A DNA stretch of 43,934 bases from Planctomycetota bacterium (GCA_029777335.1 JAKOSN010000009.1:1-43934), one strand, 5' to 3'; positions 31,410 to 39,974 are shown, numbered from the stretch's first letter. Program-made: numbers and translations. The notes: generated from the letters alone by a model not told the origin.

Positions 31410-32531
31410 TCAGCGCAGCTTTTCCACGGCGATCGACATCCGCTCGGGTTGCGGTTTCCCACGCCACAGCCAGGCGTAGTTCGCCTCGGTCGATGCCATC
31501 TGGAACGACGTGATGGTGTCATCGGTCAGGCGGTAGCGAATCACCCCGACCACGCTCGCCTTCACCACCCCGGGCGAATCGCGGCCAAAGGGGTGGCTTA
31601 GCTCCACCACGCCGGCGAGATGCACAACCCCCTCGTCGCGCGGACGGTTGTACAACGTCGCCTTGAGGGTACAGTTGCGCACCGTGGTTGCCTGCGCCTT
31701 CCAGTTTGGAGAGGGCGGATAGAAATACTGGACAATCTTGCGCGCCACCTCATCGGGCACTTTCCACGAATCCCCCAGTCCGGTCCGCGGACCGGGGAGG
31801 AAGTGCCGCCATTCGGACGCGGAGAGTTCCACCCAGTCCTCGCTGACGCCGTAATGGGCCCGCCGTTCTTCCAGTCGCGTCATCACATGCAACAGCAACC
31901 CCTCGCGTTCGGGGTTCTGAATCCCGGTGTGCATGGGGCTGGCAGTGGCCTTGATGGCCTCGGCGGAACGAGGGGTCAGCTTTTCACGCTGAATCACCTC
32001 TTCCAGCAAGCTGAGCAGTTTGTCTGCCTTGGTCGCCTCGTGGACGCGCAACGACCCCAGAACATTGCCGTTGGGCGCCACCAGAAAGACGCACACACTT
32101 CCCCCGGGCATCTTGTGCTCCCTGGTGTAGCGATCAATGCGCAGCAACTCCTGATGATCTGCCTTGGCCCGGGGAGCCAGCTGATATTGATCGCGCGAGA
32201 GCCAGACGGGGAGGAAATACTTGCTGATCAGGGCGCGAACGGTGGGGTGGGAGAGCGAACTCGCTCTCATGCCGCGCGCACCGTTTCAACACCGCCCACT
32301 CTCCATGTTGCCATCGTGAGTGAAGAGGAAAACGGGGGCGTGTTCTTGCTGGGAACACCTGCGTGCCTCGGCGAGGGAGGCGACCCAGGGGATGTGCTTC
32401 CAGTCGCCCCCCGCTGCCCCCGCGTGCAGGCGCTGAACCTGCGCCTGGAGACGGTTTTCATCGATCGCTGCTCCCGACCCCTGTCCACTCGCCAGGATCG
32501 CCACGACAGCGACAATGGTCCACCGGCGCAT
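31410..32531 (-). CDS. Candidate selenoprotein: thioredoxin-like, in-frame TGA read as Sec82
   Basis: Two collinear pieces in one frame (32531-32289 and 32285-31410) are separated only by TGA at 32286-32288. Read through, they give 373 residues: a signal peptide (RRWTIVAVVAILASG), HIPWVASLAEARRCSQQ, the strand APVFLFTHDGN, then GRC followed by TGA-encoded residue 82, NGARGMRASSLS, and VRALISKYFLPVWLSRD. The order is that of thioredoxin-like planctomycete proteins, with a redox Cys-Sec pair after the first strand. Downstream sits a SECIS-like hairpin. The start ATG 32531 has GGAGGGGAT at good distance; the 3' part lacks its own ribosome site. A GTACAG/CTGTAC inverted repeat (32544-32578) lies upstream. 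Alternatives are a nonsense-mutated gene or an unusual UGA reading. Confidence 0.8.
32238..32288 (-). promoter_or_regulatory. Bacterial SECIS-like element at the in-frame TGA
   Basis: On the minus strand, TGA (32288-32286) is followed at once by AACGGUG (32285-32279), which pairs perfectly with CACCGUU (32244-32238). Past an internal loop, GAGAGCG (32268-32262) pairs perfectly with CGCUCUC (32257-32251) around the loop AGUU. The loop starts 24 bases after TGA and has G as its second base. Known bacterial SECIS elements have a loop 16-37 bases after UGA with G in the first two positions. Both helices lie in coding sequence. Confidence 0.75.
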
Positions 32532-32693
32532 GAGATCCCCTCCGTACAGAATTGCTCAGGGAACGACAGCGACTGTACTGAAAGGCGCGCCGGAACGCGA
32601 GAGCAGTTCCCGACCAACTCCCCACCAGCGCAACCGCGGGCCGTGTGCGCCCTCATCCGCACCGGTGACCGCGTCTTCGCGAAGGCGCGCGGC

Positions 32694-34073
32694 TTACTTC
32701 CCCATCATGACCAGCACACTGATAAAGGCAACCAGGGCAACGACGATCAGCGCCGTCCACAGGAAAACGGCGAGGAAGGGAGAAGAGGGTTGGGGGGTGG
32801 TGCTTGTGGTCGCCCCCGAAACGAGCGCCGCAAAACTGCCCGAGAGCGGGGTGTGCTCGTCGCCCGGAGGTACCGTGTTCACACTGGCATCCCGGTCGTT
32901 GGATTGCTCCACCTCAAGGAGTGGATTGGAGGACGGGCTGTCGCTCGGCGGAGTCGAGGTGGGGTCGAGGAACGGATCGGAAGTTGGTCGCTTCGGTTCC
33001 CAGGGAGTGGGTCCGCTCACCGAGTAGGGTTCGAGGGCCGCGGTCACTTCCTGGGGCGTCTGGAACCGCTCGGCAGGATCCTTGGCGATCATCCGGGCAA
33101 GGATGGCCCGAACGCCCTCCGGGACATCGTTGCGGCTCTTGTCGACCGGCTCGGGTTGCTCGACGCTATGGCGGATCAACTTTTCCATCGCCGTGCCGCC
33201 GGGATACGGCACACGCCCCGTCAACAGGTAGTAGAAACTGCACCCAAGGCTGTAGATGTCGCTGCGGATGTCGGTATCGTGAAGATTGCGCGCCTGTTCG
33301 GGTGAGACGTAGTCTGGCGTGCCCATGACAGTGTTGGGCTTGGTCAGGATGGTCCCCTGGGTTTCCCCCTCCACCCCGCGTTCCACCAGGCGAGCGAGAC
33401 CGAAATCGCTGATCTTTACCAACCCGGGAGCATGGTCGCCCTCGACACCGCGCCGTTGAACCAGGATGTTGGCCGGTTTGATATCGCGATGCACCATCCC
33501 CAGCGCATGAGCGCACTGCAGGCCGATCGCGGCCTGGCGAATGAAGTCACACGCCTGCCCCACCGAGAGGGGCCCCTGGTTTTGCACCAGTTGATCGAGG
33601 TTGGGACCGTCGACGAATTCCAGCACCAGGTAATAGCGTCCGCCCACCTGGTTGGCGTCGTAAGCGGTGACGATGTTGGGATGAACCAGCTGGGCGACGG
33701 CACGAACTTCGCGGAGAAACAGACTCTGAGCGCGGTCGTTTTCCATCACCTTGGGGGCCAGCACCTTGAGCGCGACCAGGCGATTCATGGTGCGGTGGCG
33801 TGCCTTGAAAACCCGTCCCATGCCACCCTGGCCAATTTGCTCCAGAATGCAGTACTGGCCGAGGAGAAAGCCGCTGGTGCGCCCGGCCAGAAGACGTTCC
33901 GCCTGAAAACGGGTTAACAGTCCCAGATCGACCAGGGCGCGCGCCACCAGACGGGCGCGCTCGGTCCGGGGCAAGCGCGGTTCGAGAGCGAGCAACTCGG
34001 CGTCGCTCAGCAAACCACTTTGACGGACACAGGCCAGGAAGGCGTCCCGGTCCATGTTCTGGGAAGAAGCCAT
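32694..34073 (-). CDS. Ser/Thr protein kinase with C-terminal membrane anchor
   Basis: A 459-residue Hanks-type kinase. The N-terminal 70 residues (DRDAFLACVRQSGLLSDAEL, LLTRFQAERLLAG) are a helical domain often found before planctomycete kinases. The catalytic domain (about 73-345) has LGQYCILEQIGQGGMGRVF, Lys103 in VALKVL, alpha-C Glu in FLREVRA, HRDIKPANI near 195, DFG near 223, and GTPDYVSPEQA, all intact. A Pro/Ser/Thr-rich linker (350-430) leads to a single helix (about 436-457), so the kinase faces the cytoplasm and little lies outside. ATG 34073 was preferred to TTG 34082; the ribosome site is weak. It may be transcribed with the selenoprotein gene 162 bases downstream. Confidence 0.94.
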   Translation of the reverse strand: MASSQNMDRDAFLACVRQSGLLSDAELLALEPRLPRTERARLVARALVDLGLLTRFQAERLLAGRTSGFLLGQYCILEQIGQGGMGRVFKARHRTMNRLVALKVLAPKVMENDRAQSLFLREVRAVAQLVHPNIVTAYDANQVGGRYYLVLEFVDGPNLDQLVQNQGPLSVGQACDFIRQAAIGLQCAHALGMVHRDIKPANILVQRRGVEGDHAPGLVKISDFGLARLVERGVEGETQGTILTKPNTVMGTPDYVSPEQARNLHDTDIRSDIYSLGCSFYYLLTGRVPYPGGTAMEKLIRHSVEQPEPVDKSRNDVPEGVRAILARMIAKDPAERFQTPQEVTAALEPYSVSGPTPWEPKRPTSDPFLDPTSTPPSDSPSSNPLLEVEQSNDRDASVNTVPPGDEHTPLSGSFAALVSGATTSTTPQPSSPFLAVFLWTALIVVALVAFISVLVMMGK

Positions 34074-34401
34074 GTCGATCAATCCGCAGGTGCGAAGGCC
34101 GCTCTCTGTTCGTCAGGCCATCCAGGCGGCAGGAGGCGAAACACCCCAGGGGGGCCCCCGGGGTGGGGCATTCACTCTCGTTCCTCTTCACTATAGACGA
34201 GTGATGCCTTCCTTTCGATCCCGAATCCGCGGCGATTTTCTGCCGACAACACGGATGCAGGCCTGCGCACGTAAGGAGTGCGGCGCTTTCGTTGCAGAGT
34301 ACATGGGATCTTTTCGCTTCGAGCAGACACATTTTCTCTTGTCAAAACCGCTTTTCCGCCCTAGTGTAACAGAACAGTAGTACGCGTGGCTGGGAGCCTT
34401 C
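34074..34401. other. Divergent intergenic region between kinase and GntR genes
   Basis: A 328-base gap without a convincing gene. It contains a 24-base GC-rich near-palindrome (34142-34165, arms CACCCC/GGGGTG around a G5C5 core), then becomes AT-richer toward the GntR gene. A candidate promoter for the GntR operon lies at 34339-34367. No promoter for the kinase was recognised with confidence. A 108-residue open frame on the plus strand here has no recognisable features. Confidence 0.6.
34339..34367 (+). promoter_or_regulatory. Candidate sigma-70 promoter of the GntR/ABC operon
   Basis: TTGTCA (34339-34344) and TAGTGT (34362-34367) are spaced by 17 bases. The -35 matches consensus in 5 of 6 positions, the -10 in 3, including the key first, second and last bases. 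It would start transcription near 34374, about 28 bases before the GntR ATG, leaving a short leader. GntR regulators of this type usually repress their own operon. Confidence 0.45.
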
Positions 34402-34839
34402 ATGCTCTTCCATCTAAGCACTGATTCCCCAGTGCCCATCTACGAGCAGATCGTGGGGCAGATCACCTTTGCGGTGGCGGCTGGCGATCTGGAGCCCGGG
34501 ACGTTGATCCCCAGTGTGCGCGACCTGGCCCAGCAACTGGTCGTGCATCCCAATACTGTTGCGCGCGCGGTTCAGATTCTGGAAAGCAATGGCCTGGTCA
34601 CACCGCGTCGGGGGCGGGGGATGGAAGTGACCGCCGAGGCGCCCCAACGCGCCCTCCGCCAGCGCCGCGAGATTATTCAAACCCGTCTTCGCCAGGCTTT
34701 TCGCGAAGCCTTTGCCAGTCATCTGTCGCTCGATGAAATCCGCCAACTCGCTCTGGAGGAGCTGGAACTGGCCCGCCTGCCCCTCCCCGAGCGCGACACC
34801 ACCCAGGTGCGGCGAGCGACTCCGCGGGAGACTCCTTGA
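34402..34839 (+). CDS. GntR family regulator, YtrA subfamily
   Basis: A 145-residue DNA-binding protein. The winged helix-turn-helix spans residues 10-75 (SPVPIYEQIVGQITFAVAAG, LIPSVRDLAQQLVVHPNTVA, LESNGLVTPRRGRGMEV). The short helical tail (about 80-145), without a large effector domain, is that of the YtrA subfamily, whose members control adjacent ABC transporter genes, often in response to cell-wall stress. Its stop codon TGA is directly followed by the ATG of the ATPase gene, so regulator and transporter are one operon. GGGAG precedes the ATG by about 7 bases. The inducing signal is unknown. Confidence 0.93.
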   Translation: MLFHLSTDSPVPIYEQIVGQITFAVAAGDLEPGTLIPSVRDLAQQLVVHPNTVARAVQILESNGLVTPRRGRGMEVTAEAPQRALRQRREIIQTRLRQAFREAFASHLSLDEIRQLALEELELARLPLPERDTTQVRRATPRETP

Positions 34840-35736
34840 ATGGATCCGGTCATCAACATCCGGGAACTCACCAAACGGTTTCGGGGTCGCGCCGTGGTCG
34901 ATCACCTCAATCTTGTGATCCCGCGCGGTTCCATCTATGCCTTGCTCGGCGATAACGGCGCGGGGAAGACCACCACCATCCGCATGCTCACCGGGCTGTT
35001 GCGTCCCGACGCGGGGGCCGCCTTTATTCTTGGACGCCATTGCTGGAACGGCGCCGTCCCGCTGCGCCGTCAGCTTGGCTACGTCCCCGAGCGGCCGCGG
35101 TTCTACGACTGGATGACGGTGGGTGAACTGGGGTGGTTCACCGCCGGCTTTCATGCCTCGGGCTTCATCACCCGCTATCGCGAACTGATCAATCACTTCA
35201 AGGTCGAGGAGCACGTCGCGCTTCAGCATCTCTCCAAGGGGCAGTATGCCAAGGTCGGGCTGGCCCTGGCGCTGGCCCCGGACCCCGAGGTGCTGATTCT
35301 CGACGAACCGACCTCGGGGCTCGATCTCCTGGTGCGGCGCGAGTTCCTCAGTAGCATGGTCGGACTGGCCTCGGAAGGACGTACGATTGTCATCTCCAGT
35401 CATCAGATCGCCGAGCTGGAACGCGTGGCCAGCCATGCAGCCTTTCTCTCCCAGGGGAAGTTACTTCTCTCGGGAACCCTGGAGGAGATCCGTTCGCGTC
35501 TGCTACGTGTCCGCCTGCGTTTCGACGGCACCCCGCCGGAAACCAACGGGATCGCTGAAAAGATGCTCGAACAGGAAGTGAGTGGGCGTCAGTGGTCGGT
35601 CACGCTCCTCGATCCCAATCGCAACGCTCTGGCCAATCTTCACTATCACTCAGGAATCAGCGACTACGAGGAAAGTACGCTGACGCTGGAAGAGGTCTAC
35701 TGTGCCCTGCTGGCCGGGAAAGGGGGCACCCCGTGA
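34840..35736 (+). CDS. ABC transporter ATP-binding protein (exporter type)
   Basis: A 298-residue ATPase of the CcmA/YtrB kind. Walker A is GDNGAGKTTT near residue 37, followed by the Q-loop region QLGYVPERPRFYDWMTV; the signature is LSKGQYAKVGLALAL, with Lys in place of the usual Gly/Gly, and Walker B is VLILDEPTSGLDL with the switch His in SSHQIAE. The C-terminal 75 residues are a small regulatory extension. It starts immediately after the GntR stop codon and overlaps the permease start by four bases (GTGA), so the complex is made from a tightly coupled operon. Substrate cannot be inferred. Confidence 0.94.
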   Translation: MDPVINIRELTKRFRGRAVVDHLNLVIPRGSIYALLGDNGAGKTTTIRMLTGLLRPDAGAAFILGRHCWNGAVPLRRQLGYVPERPRFYDWMTVGELGWFTAGFHASGFITRYRELINHFKVEEHVALQHLSKGQYAKVGLALALAPDPEVLILDEPTSGLDLLVRREFLSSMVGLASEGRTIVISSHQIAELERVASHAAFLSQGKLLLSGTLEEIRSRLLRVRLRFDGTPPETNGIAEKMLEQEVSGRQWSVTLLDPNRNALANLHYHSGISDYEESTLTLEEVYCALLAGKGGTP

Positions 35737-38498
35737 TCGGGACGATGCTCTGGAAAGAATACCGCGAGGGGCGCGGGGTCTGGCTGACGCTGGCTCTCGT
35801 TGGGGTGTGCAGCATCTACGCCGTCCCCCCGGTGATGGAACTCCTGGAAGCGGGGAATGCCAACGATCAGGGGCCGCTGACCGTGCAGTTGGCGTCGCTG
35901 TGGCTGACCATCTACGGCCTGGTGGTCGGCTCGATGATGCTGGCTGGCGAGCGCGAGTCGAAAACCCTCCCCTTTCTGGACATCCTGAGTCCACGGCGGG
36001 CCTCCGTCTGGCTGACCAAGGTGCTGGCCGGCGCCCTTCTCACCGTGAGCCTGGGTTTTTTTCTGACGGTGCTGCTGCATTTCAGTGGGCTCGACCTCGG
36101 GATCCAACCCCGCTGGGGGATTCTGTTTCTCCCCCTGATTGCCCTGGAAACCTTGCCCTGGGGGCTGCTCGGCTCCGCGCTGTGCCGAACCGTCCTCCCC
36201 GCCGTGGGGCTGGCACTCGTTGCCTACCTCGGCAGCTGGGCGATTGCCCTGATCCTCGGGCAGGCTCTCCCCCGCTGGCTAGCGCCTCCCCTGGTCCTTT
36301 TGGTGCTGCGCCTGGGGATGGATGGGATGGCGTTGTTCCTCTCCGTCGGGCTCTTCAGTCAACACGAGGAGAAGGCGCCTCTGACGGCCTTCCTCCTCCC
36401 CGGCACTCCCCAGATCGAAGAAGGCGCTCCGACGGGGGTGCGTGCCTCTCTCTGGTTGATGTGGCGCCAGGGGCGGGGCGCGGTGTACGCCGTTCTCATC
36501 CTCGGCGCGCTGGCCGGGTTTGGCCTGTCGCCCTTCATCTTCGGAGCCTGGCCCATTGTCTCCCTCGGGCTCGGTGTTCTGTGCGGTCTGATGACCTGGA
36601 GCGATGAACAGGGCTCTGGCTATGCACGGTATCTGGGGGATCAGCGGTTGCCGTTGGGGCGCCTCTGGCTGTTCAAGATCGCCTTCTGGCTTGGCGTGGC
36701 AACCCTTGGGTTGGTGGTCATGGCTCTGAGCACGGCGCTGTCGTTCGCCACGGCGCGCGGACTGACAGGCCAGGGTCCCGAGTCCGGCCCCAACTTCCTC
36801 CCTCTGCAACTTGGTGCCCGTCTGATCCATCCGCTGGTCTTTTTTTGCTGTTCGATGCTCTACGGCTTTGGTCTGGCGCAACTGGCGGTCTTCATCTGGC
36901 GGAAAACGGTGATCACCCTCGTCCTCGCCTTGCTCGGTGCCCTCGGAATCTTTGGCCTGTGGGTGCCCACCCTGGTTCTCGGAGGAGCCCCCGCCTGGCA
37001 GATTCTGGCCTTGCCGGTGCTGTGGCTGATTGTCGGGCGACTGCTGATCTGGGCGTGGACCACCGTGGGGGTGAATACCCGCCGCCCTCTCCTGGTGTTG
37101 ACGGGGTGCAGTGCGCTGAGCACCCTCTGGCTGACTTTCTGGCTGTACGAACGGGTGCAGGAGATTCCCCTTGAGAGCGATCCGTTCCAGGTCGAAACCT
37201 TCCAGGCCAGCTTGCCCAATGCCGAGCAGAATCAGGCGCGGCTGCGCATTCGCTCCTCCCTGGATTTGATGCCGCGAACGTGGGTGGAGCGAATCCGCAT
37301 TCGCGGACGGGTGGCCCTTCAGGAAGAACCCCTGGAAACGCGTCTGGCGATCGTCGCGGATAAGGGCTGGCAGGCAGCCTGGCCCGGGTTGGGCGAGGAG
37401 ATGGACGAGCTGTTCAAGGGGGAGTGGTATCGGATCTGTCGCCAGGTGGTGGACCTCCCACTGGGAGTGGTCGAGGATCCGGCGATCTTCGATCAGTTCA
37501 CCGCCGTGGATACCCCCATCCGCTGCCGCATCATGACCAAACTGGTCGCGGTTCGCGCGCTCCAACTTACTGCCCGGGGGGAGGACGAAGAGGGGCTGAA
37601 CCACCTGGCGGTGGCGCTCGCTCTGGGCCGCAACCTGCGCCACAAGGCCGTGCTGGCGATTTATCTTGAAGGGATCAACGCCGAACGGTTCACCCTGTCG
37701 TGTGTCGAACAGATGCTCCCCATGTTGCTGTCCAACCCGCGCAGGGTGCGTCGCCTTCTGGATGAACTGACTCGCCACGAAAACGAATCGCCGACCACGC
37801 TCGATCCCTTGCAGGCGGAGTATCTCAATCTCTGGCTGCGTCTGGGACGGCTGGACATTCTCGACCGCCGCGATCCCGCGGAATTGCGCCCGCAACATAT
37901 CTCGTGGTTCAGCCAGCTGGTGGGGATGTCGATGCAGACCCCCTGGGAACGGGCGCGGGCGGAACGGCAGTATCAGCTCTCCTATAGCGATGCCCGACGC
38001 GTGCTGGATGGCGTTCCCGTCTTGCCAGAGCATCGCGTGGCGTTGCAGCGATCGTGGTTTGTCTTTCTTGCCTCGGCCAACTGGTCTGCGGTGCGGCGCG
38101 TTAACCAGGAGTTGCTGTGCCTGCTGCGGGGCCTGCGCCTGGAACTTGCGCTGGCCCTGTATGAGAAGGAACACCTCCGCCCCGCCGCGACCTTGAGTGT
38201 GCTGGTTCCCGCCTATGTCAAGAGTGTCCCGCTCGATCCGTTTGCGATCGGACAGCCGATGCAGTACCGGGTGGCGGACGAGAAACTACGCATCCCACTG
38301 GAACTTCCCGATCCCCCTCAGGAGCGCTGGCTCGAGGTGGACGTCGGGCAGGGGATCGTCTGGAGTGTGGGCCCCAACCAACGTGATGAAACCGGAACGA
38401 TCCAGGGACGCCATCTGCGCACCATGGGATCGCGCGGACAGATGACACGCGGCGACTGGGTGTTCGTGGTCCCGCGCTGGCCCACCTTGCAACGGTGA
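35733..38498 (+). CDS. ABC-2 type permease fused to a large C-terminal soluble domain
   Basis: A 921-residue protein. MLWKEYREGRGVWLTLALVG at the N-terminus is a common ABC-2 beginning. About 12-13 hydrophobic helices fill residues 15-470, apparently two six-helix ABC-2 units in tandem (the second starts near WLMWRQGRGAVYAVLILG). Residues about 480-921 are soluble with no recognised domain; they are rich in Arg, Glu and Leu and largely helical (for example RLLDELTRHENESPTTLDPL), ending in a beta-rich stretch with WVFVVPRWP. GTG 35733 overlaps the ATPase stop as GTGA and follows AGGGGG. The longer frame back to 35592 overlaps the ATPase and was rejected. The soluble part is much larger than in ordinary ABC-2 permeases. 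Confidence 0.85.
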   Translation: MIGTMLWKEYREGRGVWLTLALVGVCSIYAVPPVMELLEAGNANDQGPLTVQLASLWLTIYGLVVGSMMLAGERESKTLPFLDILSPRRASVWLTKVLAGALLTVSLGFFLTVLLHFSGLDLGIQPRWGILFLPLIALETLPWGLLGSALCRTVLPAVGLALVAYLGSWAIALILGQALPRWLAPPLVLLVLRLGMDGMALFLSVGLFSQHEEKAPLTAFLLPGTPQIEEGAPTGVRASLWLMWRQGRGAVYAVLILGALAGFGLSPFIFGAWPIVSLGLGVLCGLMTWSDEQGSGYARYLGDQRLPLGRLWLFKIAFWLGVATLGLVVMALSTALSFATARGLTGQGPESGPNFLPLQLGARLIHPLVFFCCSMLYGFGLAQLAVFIWRKTVITLVLALLGALGIFGLWVPTLVLGGAPAWQILALPVLWLIVGRLLIWAWTTVGVNTRRPLLVLTGCSALSTLWLTFWLYERVQEIPLESDPFQVETFQASLPNAEQNQARLRIRSSLDLMPRTWVERIRIRGRVALQEEPLETRLAIVADKGWQAAWPGLGEEMDELFKGEWYRICRQVVDLPLGVVEDPAIFDQFTAVDTPIRCRIMTKLVAVRALQLTARGEDEEGLNHLAVALALGRNLRHKAVLAIYLEGINAERFTLSCVEQMLPMLLSNPRRVRRLLDELTRHENESPTTLDPLQAEYLNLWLRLGRLDILDRRDPAELRPQHISWFSQLVGMSMQTPWERARAERQYQLSYSDARRVLDGVPVLPEHRVALQRSWFVFLASANWSAVRRVNQELLCLLRGLRLELALALYEKEHLRPAATLSVLVPAYVKSVPLDPFAIGQPMQYRVADEKLRIPLELPDPPQERWLEVDVGQGIVWSVGPNQRDETGTIQGRHLRTMGSRGQMTRGDWVFVVPRWPTLQR

Positions 38499-38503
38499 GC
38501 GCT

Positions 38504-39160
38504 CTAGCCCAGTTGCTGCTCGACCCAGGCGACAATCTCCTCAACCTCGGCCATCGCCCCCACGCCGACGTCGCCACAGGCCAACCGCTTGGTCTGTGGC
38601 GGGATCACCCGCAACCGGGGACAACGCGCATTGAGTTGCTCGATCACCTCGGCCGAGGCAATCCGTTCTGGGACATGCCCTCCGCCGGCATCGCTGGCCA
38701 GCTGGCGGAGATGACGCCCGGTCAAGGGATGTTCCCACATAAAAGTGTTCATGGCAGGGGCCAGCAAGATAGGGCGCACCGGATCCCAGGCCCGCCAGAC
38801 GCATGTCAAGCAGTTGTCAGCAAGTCCACACGCCAGTTTGGCCAGCGTGTTCGCATCCAGTGGCGCAATCAGGAGCATCTCGGCCCAGCGCCGCAACGTG
38901 ATATGCAACACCTCATCGCCACGCTGATAAAGCTGCCCCTGCTCTCGCCCGGGCCACTCATCCTCGTCCAGCACCAGAATGTCGCGCGCACGAGGCGCGT
39001 GCGGAGGCGCATCGGTCAACTGCTGCGGCGTGAAGAAATAGAGGGCGGCGCGGGTGGCAACCGCCTTCACCTCGTGCCCGCGCTGTCGCAGTTGCTGAAA
39101 CAGAGTTGGCGTGCGAATGGCCGCCACGGAACCCGTCACACCCAGTATGATCCGTGCCAT
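38504..39160 (-). CDS. coaC: Phosphopantothenoylcysteine decarboxylase
   Basis: A 218-residue flavoprotein that decarboxylates 4'-phosphopantothenoylcysteine to phosphopantetheine in coenzyme A synthesis. It has GVTGSVAAIRTPTL at the N-terminus, catalytic His86 in LHITLRRWAE, APLDANTLAKLACGLADN, the substrate-recognition motif PAMNTFMWEHPLT (Asn138), and a late Cys in LACGDVGVGAMAEV. The DNxLTCVxRAW and MNTxMWEHPLT wording resembles the free-standing eukaryotic HAL3/PPCDC type more than the CoaC half of the usual fused CoaBC. It is preceded by a near-perfect SD, GGAGGTGA, and starts three bases after the coaB stop, so the two are co-translated. It converges with the ABC-2 permease with a 5-base gap. 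Confidence 0.93.
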   Translation of the reverse strand: MARIILGVTGSVAAIRTPTLFQQLRQRGHEVKAVATRAALYFFTPQQLTDAPPHAPRARDILVLDEDEWPGREQGQLYQRGDEVLHITLRRWAEMLLIAPLDANTLAKLACGLADNCLTCVWRAWDPVRPILLAPAMNTFMWEHPLTGRHLRQLASDAGGGHVPERIASAEVIEQLNARCPRLRVIPPQTKRLACGDVGVGAMAEVEEIVAWVEQQLG

Positions 39161-39163
39161 CGT

Positions 39164-39901
39164 TCACCTCCGCGTCCGCGCTTCCATGGCATTCAGCAAG
39201 CACGGCGCGAGTTCCGCCCGACCGATGCGCTCGTACTGACCATCTGCTGTCATCGGCCCCACAAACGCATAACTGCGTGCGCCCTCCAGGGTGTTCGCCA
39301 CCATCAGGTTCGCCTGCGATTGCACCCGTGACCGCTCCGCGATTTCCAGTAATTGCTGATCGTTCAACCCCACCTCCAGTTTGAATTTGACGAGAAGGCC
39401 CTGAAAATTCCAATCGGAGCGAATCCGATCAATCAGTTTGGGAGCGCGCACCAAACGCAGCCACAACTCGGGTTCGTCGCTCTTGACCTTCCCCGACATG
39501 CGATCGAGAAGTGTGGGCGTGGCGCTCGCCTGCCACTGCCCCGTTGCCTCGTTAAAGGTGGTTCCCGCGACCGGCGCATAGATCCCCGCCGCGCGATAAT
39601 CGCTAACCGCAGCGCAGTGAACGATCGCCTCGTAGTTCCCCTGGGTGATCTCCTTTTCCATCAGCGTTTGCAGATCCTCAAAGGTGGTGTACCGACAGAG
39701 TCGCCAGTGCTCCTCCGGGGGCAGACGGGAGCCCTCCGTCAGGACGCTTTCGGGGTGCGAAGTCAGCAACGTCACCGAGTGGCCCCGATCATGCGCTTCC
39801 AGGGCGATCGTGGCCCCGGTGCGGCCGGTGAAGATGTTCGTGATGGCGCGCACCTGATCGATCAGCACCAGGGTATTTCCCGCTGTTACCAGGATCTTCA
39901 T
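39164..39901 (-). CDS. coaB: Phosphopantothenate-cysteine ligase domain protein
   Basis: A 245-residue protein matching the CoaB half of CoaBC. It begins KILVTAGNTLVLIDQVRAIT, then NIFTGRTGATIALEAHDRGH, a variant of the family's ITNxSSGxxG nucleotide loop. Other features are IVHCAAVSDYRAAG, the Lys-rich segment SGKVKSDEPELWLRLVRAPK, LLVKFKLEVG and ANLMVANTLEG. It joins cysteine to 4'-phosphopantothenate using a nucleotide triphosphate, the step before CoaC. Having coaB and coaC as separate, adjacent genes, in the order coaB-coaC, differs from the usual single fused gene. The divergent neighbour is the gene at 40019. Confidence 0.9.
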   Translation of the reverse strand: MKILVTAGNTLVLIDQVRAITNIFTGRTGATIALEAHDRGHSVTLLTSHPESVLTEGSRLPPEEHWRLCRYTTFEDLQTLMEKEITQGNYEAIVHCAAVSDYRAAGIYAPVAGTTFNEATGQWQASATPTLLDRMSGKVKSDEPELWLRLVRAPKLIDRIRSDWNFQGLLVKFKLEVGLNDQQLLEIAERSRVQSQANLMVANTLEGARSYAFVGPMTADGQYERIGRAELAPCLLNAMEARTRR

Positions 39902-39944
39902 GGCTGCCTCCCTCCCACAAGAAACCGCGGCCCTGCCACCTTCC

Positions 39945-39974
39945 TTGAGCGCACCGCCACTCCTATTCTATAGC
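39945..39974 (+). promoter_or_regulatory. Candidate promoter of the prenyltransferase-fold gene
   Basis: TTGAGC (39945-39950) and TATAGC (39969-39974) are spaced by 18 bases; each matches four of six consensus bases. It is 45 bases upstream of ATG 40019, in an AT-richer patch of the gap shared with coaB. Confidence 0.4.

Noticed and set aside
31410..32531. Reading the two ORFs as a frameshifted pseudogene
   Set aside because: The two pieces are in the same frame and the boundary is a lone TGA, so no base insertion or deletion is needed. Pseudogene by nonsense mutation remains possible but does not explain the hairpin at the TGA.
31620..33305. 561-residue plus-strand frame across the selenoprotein and kinase genes
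   Set aside because: It spans two minus-strand genes and the gap between them and has no domain; a shadow.
34074..34380. 108-residue plus-strand frame in the kinase-GntR gap
   Set aside because: No ribosome site, no motif, and it overlaps the likely promoter region.
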